Source of the DNA: Elusimicrobiota bacterium | Lineage (GTDB): Bacteria > Elusimicrobiota > Endomicrobiia > CG1-02-37-114 > JAHJSO01 | Assembly (NCBI GenBank): GCA_018830385.1 | Contig: JAHJSO010000246.1 | Span: 1 to 9,199 of the forward strand | DNA length: 9,199 bases | Direction of reading: 5' to 3' | Part shown: positions 1-6,687 of the stretch, one piece after another | Layout: the number at the start of each line of letters is the position of its first letter | Numbering within the stretch: position 1 is the stretch's first letter | Notes under the pieces: model-generated | The model's input: the letters and a program-made list of their open reading frames with translations, nothing else | What the model was told of the DNA's origin: nothing | Databases searched by the model: none | Made by a program: the position numbers and the translations under genes

Positions 1-5
1 ATGCA

Positions 6-1274
6 ATGGGAAATCTTGTGGGTTTACTGGGTGTGATTTTTATACTACTGGTCGCATATCTTATGTCCAACAACAGGAAGGCGATAAAGTGGCGGGTAGT
101 CAGTGCGGGGCTTCTGCTCCAGCTTATTTTTGGCATTCTGGTTATGCGTACCACCCCTGGCAGGATGTTTTTTGATGTGTGCAACAGGGTTATAATAAGA
201 CTCCTGAGTTTTACGAACGAGGGGTCGGGATTCTTGTTCGGCACAATCATATCGGGAAAACCCGTGAACATGGGTTTTGTTTTTGCTTTTCAGGTTTTGC
301 CGACGATAATTTTTGTTTCCTCCCTTATGAGCATTGCGTATTACCTGGGCGTAATGCAGAAGATTGTGGAGATATTCGCCAGGATTTTTGTAAAGATTAT
401 GGGGACGAGCGGGGCTGAGTCCCTTTCCAATTCCGCAAACATTTTTGTCGGGCAGACGGAGGCGCCGCTCCTCATTAAACCGTATGTAAGCGAGATGACG
501 AACTCCGAACTTATGACGGTTATGGTCGGTGGGTTTGCAACGGTCGCAGGCGGCGTGATGGCCGCTTACGTCGGGATGTTAAAGGACTACATACCCAACA
601 TCGCCGGGTTCCTGCTTACGGCGAGCATTATGGCCGCCCCAGCGGGGCTTGCGCTTTCAAAGATGGTGTATCCCGAGACGGGCGAACCGAAAACAAAAGG
701 GATGGTAAAAATTCCATATACCAAGACCGACGTAAACGTCATAGATGCAGCGGCGAACGGAGCCTCCGCAGGGCTCACCCTTGCCTTTAACGTGGGCGGT
801 ATGCTGCTTGCATTTATCGCCCTGATAGCGATGCTTAACTTCGGTTTCGCTTTCGTAGGTAATATTATAAATTCCGTTTTCGGAACCAGCGTATCCCTGA
901 GTTTACAACTGATTCTTTCGTGGATTTTTTCGCCAGTTGCGTGGCTTATGGGCGTGCCGTGGCAGGACTGCAGGATCGTGGGGCAGTTCCTCGGTGAAAA
1001 ACTTGTGCTGAATGAATTCGTTGCTTATCTCAATATGATGAAACAACTCGTTGTGGACCCGAATTTAATAGGCCCGAAGGCGAAGTTGATAGCGTCCTTT
1101 GCGCTTTGCGGGTTTGCAAATTTTTCTTCAATAGCGATCCAGATCGGAGGCATCGGCGGAATTGCGCCCGACCGTCGTCATGATTTGGCAAAATTAGGGC
1201 TCAGGGCGATGGTTGTCGGTACGCTTGCAAACCTGATGACGGGGACTATTGCCGGTATCCTTTTCACCGGGTGA
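6..1274 (+). CDS. nupC: Concentrative nucleoside transporter (NupC/CNT family)
   Basis: Inner-membrane symporter that imports nucleosides with Na+ or H+. The 422-aa product is close to the family length (about 400 aa) and strongly hydrophobic throughout. It starts with the usual helix followed by the SNNRKAIKWR stretch. CNT signature motifs are present: NEGSGFLFG at about 71-79, GQTEAP at 149-154, APAGL at 211-215, NEFVAY at 336-341, and FANFSS at 370-375. By family knowledge from the Vibrio cholerae CNT structure, the Q-T-E triplet (150-152), E337, N372 and S375 line the nucleoside site, and all are present. The start ATG lies 5 nt from the window edge, so its ribosome site cannot be seen and a slightly upstream start cannot be excluded. 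Substrate preference (purine, pyrimidine, deoxy) cannot be read from the sequence. Any upstream operon partners are outside the window. Confidence 0.93.
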   Translation: MGNLVGLLGVIFILLVAYLMSNNRKAIKWRVVSAGLLLQLIFGILVMRTTPGRMFFDVCNRVIIRLLSFTNEGSGFLFGTIISGKPVNMGFVFAFQVLPTIIFVSSLMSIAYYLGVMQKIVEIFARIFVKIMGTSGAESLSNSANIFVGQTEAPLLIKPYVSEMTNSELMTVMVGGFATVAGGVMAAYVGMLKDYIPNIAGFLLTASIMAAPAGLALSKMVYPETGEPKTKGMVKIPYTKTDVNVIDAAANGASAGLTLAFNVGGMLLAFIALIAMLNFGFAFVGNIINSVFGTSVSLSLQLILSWIFSPVAWLMGVPWQDCRIVGQFLGEKLVLNEFVAYLNMMKQLVVDPNLIGPKAKLIASFALCGFANFSSIAIQIGGIGGIAPDRRHDLAKLGLRAMVVGTLANLMTGTIAGILFTG

Positions 1275-1286
1275 TTTCTGCCGGTG
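1265..1286 (+). repeat. Inverted repeat spanning the nupC stop codon
   Basis: CACCGG (1265-1270) and CCGGTG (1281-1286) form a perfect 6-bp stem with a 10-nt loop that contains the nupC stop. No T-tract follows directly; the first T run is about 10 nt further on. The right arm can alternatively pair with ACCGG at 1302-1306, so the hairpins here overlap and may be mutually exclusive. Confidence 0.45.
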
Positions 1287-1300
1287 TCATTGATGATTTT

Positions 1301-1336
1301 TACCGGTATTACGGCTGATTTCCGCCGGTATTTTTT
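1301..1336 (+). terminator. Possible intrinsic terminator or attenuator between nupC and the kinase gene
   Basis: TACCGG (1301-1306) pairs with CCGGTA (1325-1330). Inside it, CGG (1312-1314) can pair with CCG (1322-1324), leaving a 5-nt bulge on the left arm. Six Ts (1331-1336) follow the stem immediately, as in a rho-independent terminator. The odd point is that the T-tract touches the ATG of the kinase gene at 1337. It could end nupC transcripts, act as an attenuator for read-through into the kinase, or hide the kinase start in the folded RNA. Confidence 0.5.
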
Positions 1337-3061
1337 ATGCGTTCATTAAGAGTAAAGGTCCTGTTCCTCTTTTCCCTCGCCGTTTTAATACCCATAGCAA
1401 TAATAACATTCCTGATTGTATCAATAAGTTACAGGTCTTTGTGGAAATCAATCCAGAGAGAACAGACGGAGATAACCCGCAGGGTGGGTGAAAAGATATA
1501 TTCCTACATAGAGTCAACCAGAGGAATAATAGTCGGGCTTGCCAGCATAGAGCCCTCCGGTTACAACACCGGGCAGGTTAGAAAAAGGCTGTCCGAGGCG
1601 ATGAAAATTTCAAAAAGTATAACCGAGATAACCATCGTTGACAGGCAGCAGGGCAGGGATGTTATCCGGGCGGAGCGTCCTGGCAGGTACGTTGTATTCA
1701 GGGGAGGCACGGTTGACAGGAAAAAGCGGGAGGAATTTATAAAGGCGGTTTCAGAAAATTTTTACATAAGCCGGGTATATTTCTCAGGACAGCGAAGGCC
1801 GTATATAATAATATCCTGCGCGGGCAGGAAGGTAGTGGTAATAGCGAAATTGGGGCTTGAAGAACTCTGGAAAATTGTTGAAAACATAAAGATAGGAGAC
1901 GGTGGGCATGCCTTTGTGGTTGACAGGACGGGCTATCTTATAGCCCATCCACAGAAGGAAAGGGTAATAGCCCATGCAGATTTTTCAGGACTGCCGCCGG
2001 TAAAGGAATTTATGTCCGGAGAACTAAGGGCTTTCAGCGTATATCCCGACGAAGCCAACAGGGAAAAATTGATAAGTTTTTGTTACGTCGTTCCGGAAAT
2101 AAGATGGGGCGTATTTACTAATTTGCCGTATGGCGAACTCATGGCGCCCGTCAACAAGATGGTTTTCCAGACCTCTATATGGACGCTGGTTTTCAGCAGC
2201 GTGTTCCTTTTCCTCGGCATAAAGTTCGTCGGCGGCCTGCTGGACCCGATAGGGCGGTTGAGAGAATTCGCGCATGAAATATCCCGCGGAAAATTTAACA
2301 CGAAGATTGACATAAGAACGGGCGATGAACTGCAGGAACTTGCAGGCACCTTTAACGACATGGCAACGGCCCTGCATGAACTTGAGGAATTAAGGCAGGA
2401 CCTTATCTCAATGATTGTCCACGATATGAAGAGCCCGCTGAGCGGAATAATAGGCAGCCTGGATTATTTGCTTTCAGGGAGATTGGAAGCGTCTTCACAA
2501 AACGAAATACTGACGATTACAAAACGTTCGGCGGACAACCTTTACGGTCTTGTCCAGAACCTGCTGGACGTATCAAAAATGGAAGACGGTAAACTTGTCC
2601 CGGATAAGACGGGCGTCGGGATAAACGACTTATTAAAGGACGTAACGGAGCAGTTTAAACTTATGGCTGATGCGGAGTCCAAGGGTTTTGAAACCAAAAT
2701 TGCCGACGGGGTTTCGTCCGTCAGCATGGATTACGCGCTTATAAAGCGCGTCCTCAACAACATACTTTTCAACTCGCTGCACCATACGTCCGCGGGGGGA
2801 AAGATATGGCTGAACGTGGGGCATGATGACGGCAACGTCCTGTTTGAGGTGGGGGACGACGGCGTCGGCATTCCCGAGGAGTACAGGACAAAAATATTTG
2901 AAAAGTTCGTGCAGGTGGAACGCAGGAGAGCCCGTCTCCGTACAGGTACGGGGCTGGGGCTGACTTTCTGCAAAATGGCAGTTGAACTGCACGGCGGAAA
3001 AATCTGGGTGGAAAGCGAGGAGGACAGGGGGAGCAGGTTTTTTTTCACACTGCCGTTATGA
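1337..3061 (+). CDS. Membrane sensor histidine kinase (Cache-like sensor, HAMP, HisKA, HATPase_c)
   Basis: Inner-membrane sensor kinase that should autophosphorylate on His and pass the phosphate to a response regulator, most simply the receiver protein encoded 63 nt downstream. Order in the 574-aa product: TM helix about 8-29; extracytoplasmic region about 30-275, where GHAFVVDRTGYLIAHP (190-205) is typical of dCache ligand-binding domains; TM helix about 279-299; HAMP about 300-350 (DPIGRLREFAHEIS, GDELQELAGTFN); H-box with H362 in VHDMKSPLSG; N-box around N475/N479; G1 box DDGVGIP (507-513); F-box IFEKF (520-524); G2 box GTGLGL (537-542). All catalytic boxes are intact. The ligand is unknown; dCache domains often bind amino acids, carboxylates or amines. 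ATG 1337 is the only ATG, GTG or TTG after the in-frame stop at 1316 that keeps the first TM helix. It has no Shine-Dalgarno and directly follows a T6 tract. Confidence 0.93.
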   Translation: MRSLRVKVLFLFSLAVLIPIAIITFLIVSISYRSLWKSIQREQTEITRRVGEKIYSYIESTRGIIVGLASIEPSGYNTGQVRKRLSEAMKISKSITEITIVDRQQGRDVIRAERPGRYVVFRGGTVDRKKREEFIKAVSENFYISRVYFSGQRRPYIIISCAGRKVVVIAKLGLEELWKIVENIKIGDGGHAFVVDRTGYLIAHPQKERVIAHADFSGLPPVKEFMSGELRAFSVYPDEANREKLISFCYVVPEIRWGVFTNLPYGELMAPVNKMVFQTSIWTLVFSSVFLFLGIKFVGGLLDPIGRLREFAHEISRGKFNTKIDIRTGDELQELAGTFNDMATALHELEELRQDLISMIVHDMKSPLSGIIGSLDYLLSGRLEASSQNEILTITKRSADNLYGLVQNLLDVSKMEDGKLVPDKTGVGINDLLKDVTEQFKLMADAESKGFETKIADGVSSVSMDYALIKRVLNNILFNSLHHTSAGGKIWLNVGHDDGNVLFEVGDDGVGIPEEYRTKIFEKFVQVERRRARLRTGTGLGLTFCKMAVELHGGKIWVESEEDRGSRFFFTLPL

Positions 3062-3124
3062 ACATAAATACCGGCGTGCAATAAGGTTGCGCCCCCTTCA
3101 GCCAGGTATGTAAGGTGAAAATCT

Positions 3125-3490
3125 ATGGGTAAAAAAATTCTGATTATTGATGATGACAGGTCAATTTGCAGTTTACTTTCACATCTCCTAGACAACAAAG
3201 GGTATGATACGGCCGTTTCACACAGCGCCACGGACGGCCTTAAAAAAATAAAATCCGAATTGCCGCACCTCGTTATACTTGACGTTATGCTTCCGGATTT
3301 GCTCGGCTGGGATGTTTTAAAGACAATGAGGCAGGGTGACACCACAAAGGACATCCCTGTCCTGATGTGCACTGAAAAGAACCTGATGGATGACGTTGAA
3401 AAGGCGATGGAGTCCGGCGCCCAGGGATACATTACAAAGCCGTTTGAGATAGACAGGGTGATTGAAAAAATCAGCAGGACTATCGGTTGA
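3125..3490 (+). CDS. Stand-alone response regulator receiver protein (CheY-like)
   Basis: Cytoplasmic phosphoacceptor made of a single receiver domain (121 aa) with no output domain, like CheY or Spo0F. The acidic cluster is at D9-D11 (IIDDDRS), the phosphoacceptor Asp is D53 in LILDVMLPD, the switch Thr is T83 in LMCTEKN, and the conserved Lys is K105 in YITKPF. All residues needed for phosphorylation are present. A good ribosome site (AGGTGA, 3113-3118, 6-nt spacing) supports the ATG. It follows the kinase gene by 63 nt and precedes the zinc-ribbon gene by 18 nt, so it is probably the cognate partner of the kinase. Without an effector domain it must act by protein contact; the GAF-GGDEF cyclase two genes downstream is a candidate target, by inference only. 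Confidence 0.93.
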   Translation: MGKKILIIDDDRSICSLLSHLLDNKGYDTAVSHSATDGLKKIKSELPHLVILDVMLPDLLGWDVLKTMRQGDTTKDIPVLMCTEKNLMDDVEKAMESGAQGYITKPFEIDRVIEKISRTIG

Positions 3491-3508
3491 AGGCGGAAAG
3501 AGGCGAAG

Positions 3509-3745
3509 ATGGGAAACATAATATGTCCGGGGTGCGGTCATGTCAACAGGGGAACATTGAAGCGCTGTCCTGTGTGTTTTGAACGATTGCATTTTGCCGG
3601 AAGCAGTCATCCGGGTGAGACGGGGGACAAGGGGTGGCGCAGGGTTGATAATAATTTAATTGAACGCCGCAGGAAAAATATAATGAGGTTCCTGCTTGCA
3701 GGGATTGCAGTATTAATTGCACTTATCATGTTGAAGTTCGGATAG
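3509..3745 (+). CDS. Small zinc-ribbon protein with C-terminal membrane anchor
   Basis: 78-aa protein of unknown function. The N-terminus has two CPxC knuckles (C6-P-G-C9 and C20-P-V-C23) that would bind one zinc ion as a zinc ribbon. A polar linker follows, then a basic patch ERRRK (52-56) and one hydrophobic helix (about 59-75) ending almost at the C-terminus. The positive patch before the helix predicts the ribbon on the cytoplasmic side of the membrane. Ribosome site AAAGAGG (3497-3503), 5 nt before the ATG, is good. It sits 18 nt after the receiver gene and 52 nt before the cyclase gene, so it is probably co-transcribed with both. Ribbons of this kind are common at the N-terminus of short bacterial membrane proteins, but no role is established. 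I suggest only that it may scaffold the signalling proteins at the membrane. Confidence 0.85.
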   Translation: MGNIICPGCGHVNRGTLKRCPVCFERLHFAGSSHPGETGDKGWRRVDNNLIERRRKNIMRFLLAGIAVLIALIMLKFG

Positions 3746-3760
3746 ACCCGGCGATCCACC

Positions 3761-3777
3761 CGGCAGCAGTGATGCCG
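3761..3777 (+). repeat. Short hairpin upstream of the GGDEF gene
   Basis: CGGCA (3761-3765) and TGCCG (3773-3777) form a 5-bp stem with a 7-nt loop in the 52-nt gap before the cyclase gene. No T-tract follows, so it is not a clear terminator. It may affect mRNA processing or translation of the next gene, whose ribosome site is weak, or it may be chance. Confidence 0.3.
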
Positions 3778-3797
3778 CCGCAGTGTGATATATTCAT

Positions 3798-4877
3798 ATG
3801 AAGGGAATAATATTTTTAACGGCAGGTTTTGCAGCAGGTTTTATTTTCTACCATTTATTCCTGCACAGGCGGATGAAGTCCCGGTATGCAAAAGACATGG
3901 AACTGATACACAGGGCGTCAGACGAACTGTCGTCTGCACTCCAGCCGGAGCGTCTCCCGGACAGGATAAATGCCCTGTTCGCCCGGTTGACGGGCATAAA
4001 AAGGTGCTGTATAATGTTATACGACGCTCAACATGACGCACTCGTTATCAGAGCGGGGACAGGGATTTCCGAAAGGGCAAAGAGGGACATAAGGTTTAAG
4101 CCGGGGCAGGGCATAGCAGGCAGGGTATTTTCCACGGGCGGGACGGAATTCGTTGACGATACGGCAATTGACGCCTCATACATGGAATTTTTCAAAGGTA
4201 CTGAACGACCGTCTGAAAGGTTGCTATGCCTGTCGCTTAAATTCAAGTCAAGGGTGTACGGGGTCATAAACCTTCACTGCGGCGCGGTCCGGGGAAGGGA
4301 TGTGCCGTTCGGCGCCATGGAGATGCATCTCATTCACACGCTGGCGAACATTTCTGCGGCCGCAATAGCGAATTCACAGTTTTACGTCCAGTCGGTAAGC
4401 GACGGCCTGACGGAACTTTATATCCATCGTTATTTTAAACAGCGGCTTGAGTATGAAATTGAAATTGCAAATAAATATTCGTTGTCGCTGTGCCTGATGA
4501 TGTTTGACATTGATTATTTCAAGCGCCTGAACGATACGTACGGTCACACCGCAGGCGATTATGTTTTAAAGAATTTAGGGTGCATCTTGAAACAAAGCAT
4601 GAGGGATACGGACGTGTGCGCCCGTTACGGCGGCGAGGAGTTCGCAGTTATTCTTTCCGATACGGGGATTGAAAATGCGGAAGAGTCCGCAGAGCGGTTC
4701 AGAAAAAGGGTTGAAGATGTGGAGTATCACTTTAACGGCCGGGTAATAAACGTTACCGTTTCCGTTGGCGTTTCAGGGTACAGGGCGAATGAAAACAAGG
4801 AAGATTTTATTAAAAGGGTTGATACCGCCCTGTACAAGGCAAAAGAGACAGGCAGGAACAGGAGCGTACGTTTATAA
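3798..4877 (+). CDS. Membrane-anchored GAF-GGDEF diguanylate cyclase
   Basis: Makes the second messenger c-di-GMP from two GTP. The 359-aa product has one N-terminal hydrophobic helix (about 3-21) followed by basic residues, which predicts an inner-membrane anchor with the rest in the cytoplasm. A GAF-type sensory domain spans about 45-195 (GQGIAGRVFSTG at 103-114, YGVINLH at 154-160). The GGDEF domain spans about 200-359. Its active-site loop is GGEEF (278-282), an active variant. Mg/GTP residues lie in FDIDYFKRLND (236-246), and an allosteric inhibitory site RxxD (R269-D272) sits five residues before GGEEF. The enzyme should therefore be active and product-inhibited. The start is set by an in-frame stop just upstream and by the TM helix; the ribosome site is weak. 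It is the last gene of the signalling cluster, and a terminator overlaps its 3' end. The GAF ligand is unknown. Confidence 0.93.
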   Translation: MKGIIFLTAGFAAGFIFYHLFLHRRMKSRYAKDMELIHRASDELSSALQPERLPDRINALFARLTGIKRCCIMLYDAQHDALVIRAGTGISERAKRDIRFKPGQGIAGRVFSTGGTEFVDDTAIDASYMEFFKGTERPSERLLCLSLKFKSRVYGVINLHCGAVRGRDVPFGAMEMHLIHTLANISAAAIANSQFYVQSVSDGLTELYIHRYFKQRLEYEIEIANKYSLSLCLMMFDIDYFKRLNDTYGHTAGDYVLKNLGCILKQSMRDTDVCARYGGEEFAVILSDTGIENAEESAERFRKRVEDVEYHFNGRVINVTVSVGVSGYRANENKEDFIKRVDTALYKAKETGRNRSVRL

Positions 4878-4897
4878 ACCTGTGCGCTGTATTTTTT
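4863..4897 (+). terminator. Probable intrinsic terminator overlapping the end of the GGDEF gene
   Basis: AGCGTAC (4863-4869) pairs with GTGCGCT (4882-4888): seven pairs, one of them G-U. The stem continues inside as GTT (4870-4872) with AAC (4877-4879) around a TATA loop, with a 2-nt bulge (4880-4881). T6 (4892-4897) starts 3 nt after the stem. The left arm is the last coding bases of the cyclase gene and the stop codon is in the upper stem. This would end the signalling transcript before the promoter of the tpiA-BMC operon. Confidence 0.65.
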
Positions 4898-4904
4898 ACC
4901 GCCT

Positions 4905-4925
4905 ACCGGATTACCATTCCCCGGT
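4905..4925 (+). repeat. Inverted repeat ACCGG/CCGGT
   Basis: ACCGG (4905-4909) and CCGGT (4921-4925) can form a 5-bp stem with an 11-nt loop downstream of the terminator. It uses the same core as the repeats after nupC and before the aldehyde dehydrogenase gene. Confidence 0.35.
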
Positions 4926-4946
4926 GTAACCTGCCAGAATTTATTC

Positions 4947-4960
4947 AAACAAATTTGTTT
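4947..4960. promoter_or_regulatory. Perfect 14-nt palindrome, candidate operator
   Basis: AAACAAATTTGTTT is a perfect palindrome ending 7 nt before the -35 element of the predicted tpiA-BMC promoter. Its centre lies about 50 bases before the inferred transcription start, which suits an activator or a repressor dimer. The motif matches no family site I can name with confidence. Confidence 0.45.
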
Positions 4961-4967
4961 CAACCAG

Positions 4968-4996
4968 TTGCATTTTTTAAAGAAATTTGATAAAAT
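4968..4996 (+). promoter_or_regulatory. Sigma-70-like promoter for the tpiA-BMC operon
   Basis: TTGCAT (4968-4973) and TAAAAT (4991-4996) are separated by exactly 17 nt. The -10 box matches TATAAT at 5 of 6 bases; the -35 box matches TTGACA only at TTG. Transcription would start near 5003, giving a leader of about 100 nt before the tpiA ATG. It sits in the longest gene-free gap of the window, after the probable terminator of the signalling cluster. The leader (about 5003-5104) holds a small GGAC/GTCC hairpin (5054-5057 with 5063-5066) and otherwise nothing I can assign. Confidence 0.6.
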
Positions 4997-5104
4997 TATG
5001 TGTTGTATATACCGTTGTAAATAATGAGGCAATAAAAAGACGCAGGGAGTTGCGGACAAATAGTCCATATTGCCGACGACAAATAAAGAAAAGAGGAGAC
5101 ACGC

Positions 5105-5857
5105 ATGAGACGACCCTTAATTGCCGGAAACTGGAAGATGTTCAAGACAATCCCCGAAACAGTTACAACCCTGACCCAACTGAAAAAAAACGTTGCGGAT
5201 GTCCACCACTGTGAAATAGCCGTATGCCCGCCGTTTACCGCTCTTGCCGCTGCCTGGGGAGTCCTCAAAGGGACCAACGTTCACCTGGGCGCCCAGAATT
5301 GTCACTGGGAGGAAAAAGGGGCATACACCGGGGAGGTTTCAGTTGCGATGCTGGCGGATGCCGGGTGCAAACATGTGATTGCCGGTCATTCCGAACGCAG
5401 GCAGTATTTCGGTGAGACGGACGAGTCGGTGAACAAAAGGATGTTTGCCGCGCTCAAAGGCGGCTTAATCCCAATCGTGTGTATCGGTGAGACGCTACAG
5501 GAAAGGGAAAAGGGCGTTACGTTCAGCGTCCTGGAAACCCAGGTTAAAAAGGGTATGGCAGGACTGGACGCGAGGCAATCCGGTCAGATTGTAATCGCCT
5601 ACGAACCTGTGTGGGCAATAGGCACCGGTAAAACGGCTACTCCCCAGCAGGCGGAAGAGGTACATGCCTTCATACGGAAACTCTACGCGGATATTTACGG
5701 TTCACTGGCGTCAGAAAATGTCAGAGTCCTTTATGGCGGTTCCGTAAAACCGGAGAATGTTTCAGAACTGATGCAACAGAAAAATATTGACGGTGGGTTG
5801 GTCGGCGGGGCGTCGCTTGAGGCGGAAACATTTACAAAAATTATAAAATATAAGTAG
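5105..5857 (+). CDS. tpiA: Triosephosphate isomerase
   Basis: Interconverts dihydroxyacetone phosphate and glyceraldehyde-3-phosphate in the cytoplasm (glycolysis and gluconeogenesis). The 250-aa product is full length for a (beta/alpha)8 TIM barrel. Catalytic and binding residues are all visible: N9 and K11 in AGNWKM, H95 in AGHSERR, E167 in AYEPVWAIGTG, the mobile loop at about 169-179, the phosphate-binding YGGSV (210-214) and the late GG pair (234-235). A strong ribosome site (AGGAG, 5094-5098, 6-nt spacing) sets the ATG. It is the first gene after the promoter, and pduL follows after 54 nt, so it probably belongs to the microcompartment operon rather than to the usual gap-pgk-tpi-secG cluster. 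This placement suggests that the pathway feeding the microcompartment also yields a triose phosphate. Confidence 0.97.
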   Translation: MRRPLIAGNWKMFKTIPETVTTLTQLKKNVADVHHCEIAVCPPFTALAAAWGVLKGTNVHLGAQNCHWEEKGAYTGEVSVAMLADAGCKHVIAGHSERRQYFGETDESVNKRMFAALKGGLIPIVCIGETLQEREKGVTFSVLETQVKKGMAGLDARQSGQIVIAYEPVWAIGTGKTATPQQAEEVHAFIRKLYADIYGSLASENVRVLYGGSVKPENVSELMQQKNIDGGLVGGASLEAETFTKIIKYK

Positions 5858-5896
5858 GGGGCAGGGGGCGGCCGCGCAAAATGGAGACGTCCCGGT

Positions 5897-5903
5897 GAGG
5901 GGG
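5897..5903 (+). promoter_or_regulatory. Ribosome binding site deciding the pduL start
   Basis: GAGGGGG lies 8 nt before ATG 5912. A GTG at 5903 in the same frame overlaps this site and has no well-placed site of its own, so ATG 5912 is preferred; the GTG start would add three residues. Confidence 0.6.
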
Positions 5904-5911
5904 TGGCGACG

Positions 5912-6553
5912 ATGGACTTCCATTCTGAAGGGGTTAAAAAGGAAATCGTGGATAAGATTGTTAAACGGATGGAGAGAGAAAAGAAGCCCGTAATAGTGAA
6001 CGTGTCCAACAGGCATATCCATATGGCACTGCGGGACATGGAAAAACTTTTCGGTCCGGGATATAAACTAAAAGTGGACAGGACGCTTATGCAGCCGGGA
6101 GAGTTTGCGTCACAGGAATTCGTCACGATAAAGGGCCCGAAGAATGAAATAAAAAAGGTACGCGTGCTGGGCCCAGTGAGAAAATCCACGCAGGTTGAAA
6201 TTTCAAGGACTGATTCCTTTGTTCTCGGTATTGATGCGCCGCTGCGTTTATCAGGTGACATAAACGGTTCTGCGCCCATCACGATTATCGGCCCGGCGGG
6301 GACAGTTGAATTAAAGGATGGGTGTATAGTGGCGAAGAGACACATACACTTTGCTTCTAAAGATGCAGATTTTTTTAATATCTCCGGTGGCGACGTTCTG
6401 AAGGTAAAGGTGGAAAACGAAAGCGGCCGCGGACTGGTTTTTGACAACGTCATTGCCCGCGTGAGGGAGGACATGGCCCTTGAGTTCCATGTTGATACGG
6501 ATGAGGCGAATGCCGCCGGTATAAAGAACGGCGATAAAGTAATAATTATATAG
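5912..6553 (+). CDS. pduL: PduL-type phosphate acyltransferase (BMC-associated)
   Basis: Converts acyl-CoA plus phosphate to acyl-phosphate plus CoA, recycling CoA inside the metabolosome lumen. From ATG 5912 the product is 213 aa, the family's two-barrel length. HxH motifs mark the two halves: SNRHIHM (H35, H37) and AKRHIHF (H144, H146). H193 in EFHVDTDEANA is a further conserved His. These are the expected zinc ligands, and R99 in ISRTD may be the conserved phosphate-contacting Arg. About 25 residues precede the core and contain an amphipathic segment (V8, I12, V13, I16, V17, M20). Encapsulation peptides of BMC-targeted PduL look like this, which separates it from housekeeping forms. It is unrelated to the Pta family. 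It lies 54 nt after tpiA; the BMC shell gene follows after a 134-nt spacer. Acyl chain length (acetyl or propionyl) cannot be told. Confidence 0.95.
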   Translation: MDFHSEGVKKEIVDKIVKRMEREKKPVIVNVSNRHIHMALRDMEKLFGPGYKLKVDRTLMQPGEFASQEFVTIKGPKNEIKKVRVLGPVRKSTQVEISRTDSFVLGIDAPLRLSGDINGSAPITIIGPAGTVELKDGCIVAKRHIHFASKDADFFNISGGDVLKVKVENESGRGLVFDNVIARVREDMALEFHVDTDEANAAGIKNGDKVIII

Positions 6554-6687
6554 CAGAGACGCTCTGTGTGCGGCCCACTAGATGCGCGGGTGCCAGAAAG
6601 AGCGCATAATTTGCCGATGGCGAAACCGTGCCAGGGACGTGAGCGCCCGAGTGAACTCTGCAATAAAGTGAAGGGGGTAAAAATCGT
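6554..6687 (+). other. 134-nt spacer with alternative pairings, upstream of the shell gene
   Basis: No gene is seen. CAGAG (6554-6558) and CTCTG (6562-6566) form a tight hairpin right after the pduL stop. The same 5' arm, as GCAGAG (6553-6558), can instead pair perfectly with CTCTGC (6656-6661), about 10 nt before the shell gene's ribosome site (AAGGGGG, 6671-6677). This hints at a switchable fold or processing site controlling shell protein amounts, but it is not a known RNA class. Confidence 0.4.

Noticed and set aside
3074..3091. Weak stem GTGCAA/TTGCGC after the kinase gene as a terminator
   Set aside because: Six pairs including a wobble and no T-tract; the receiver gene follows at once with a good ribosome site, so co-transcription is simpler.
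2731..3519. 262-codon open frame on the minus strand
   Set aside because: Antisense to the kinase ATP-binding domain and the receiver gene; its translation shows no recognisable domain.
5865..5875. GCGGCCGC palindromes near 5868 and 6423 as regulatory sites
   Set aside because: One is in a G-rich spacer and the other inside pduL coding sequence; they look like chance GC-rich palindromes.
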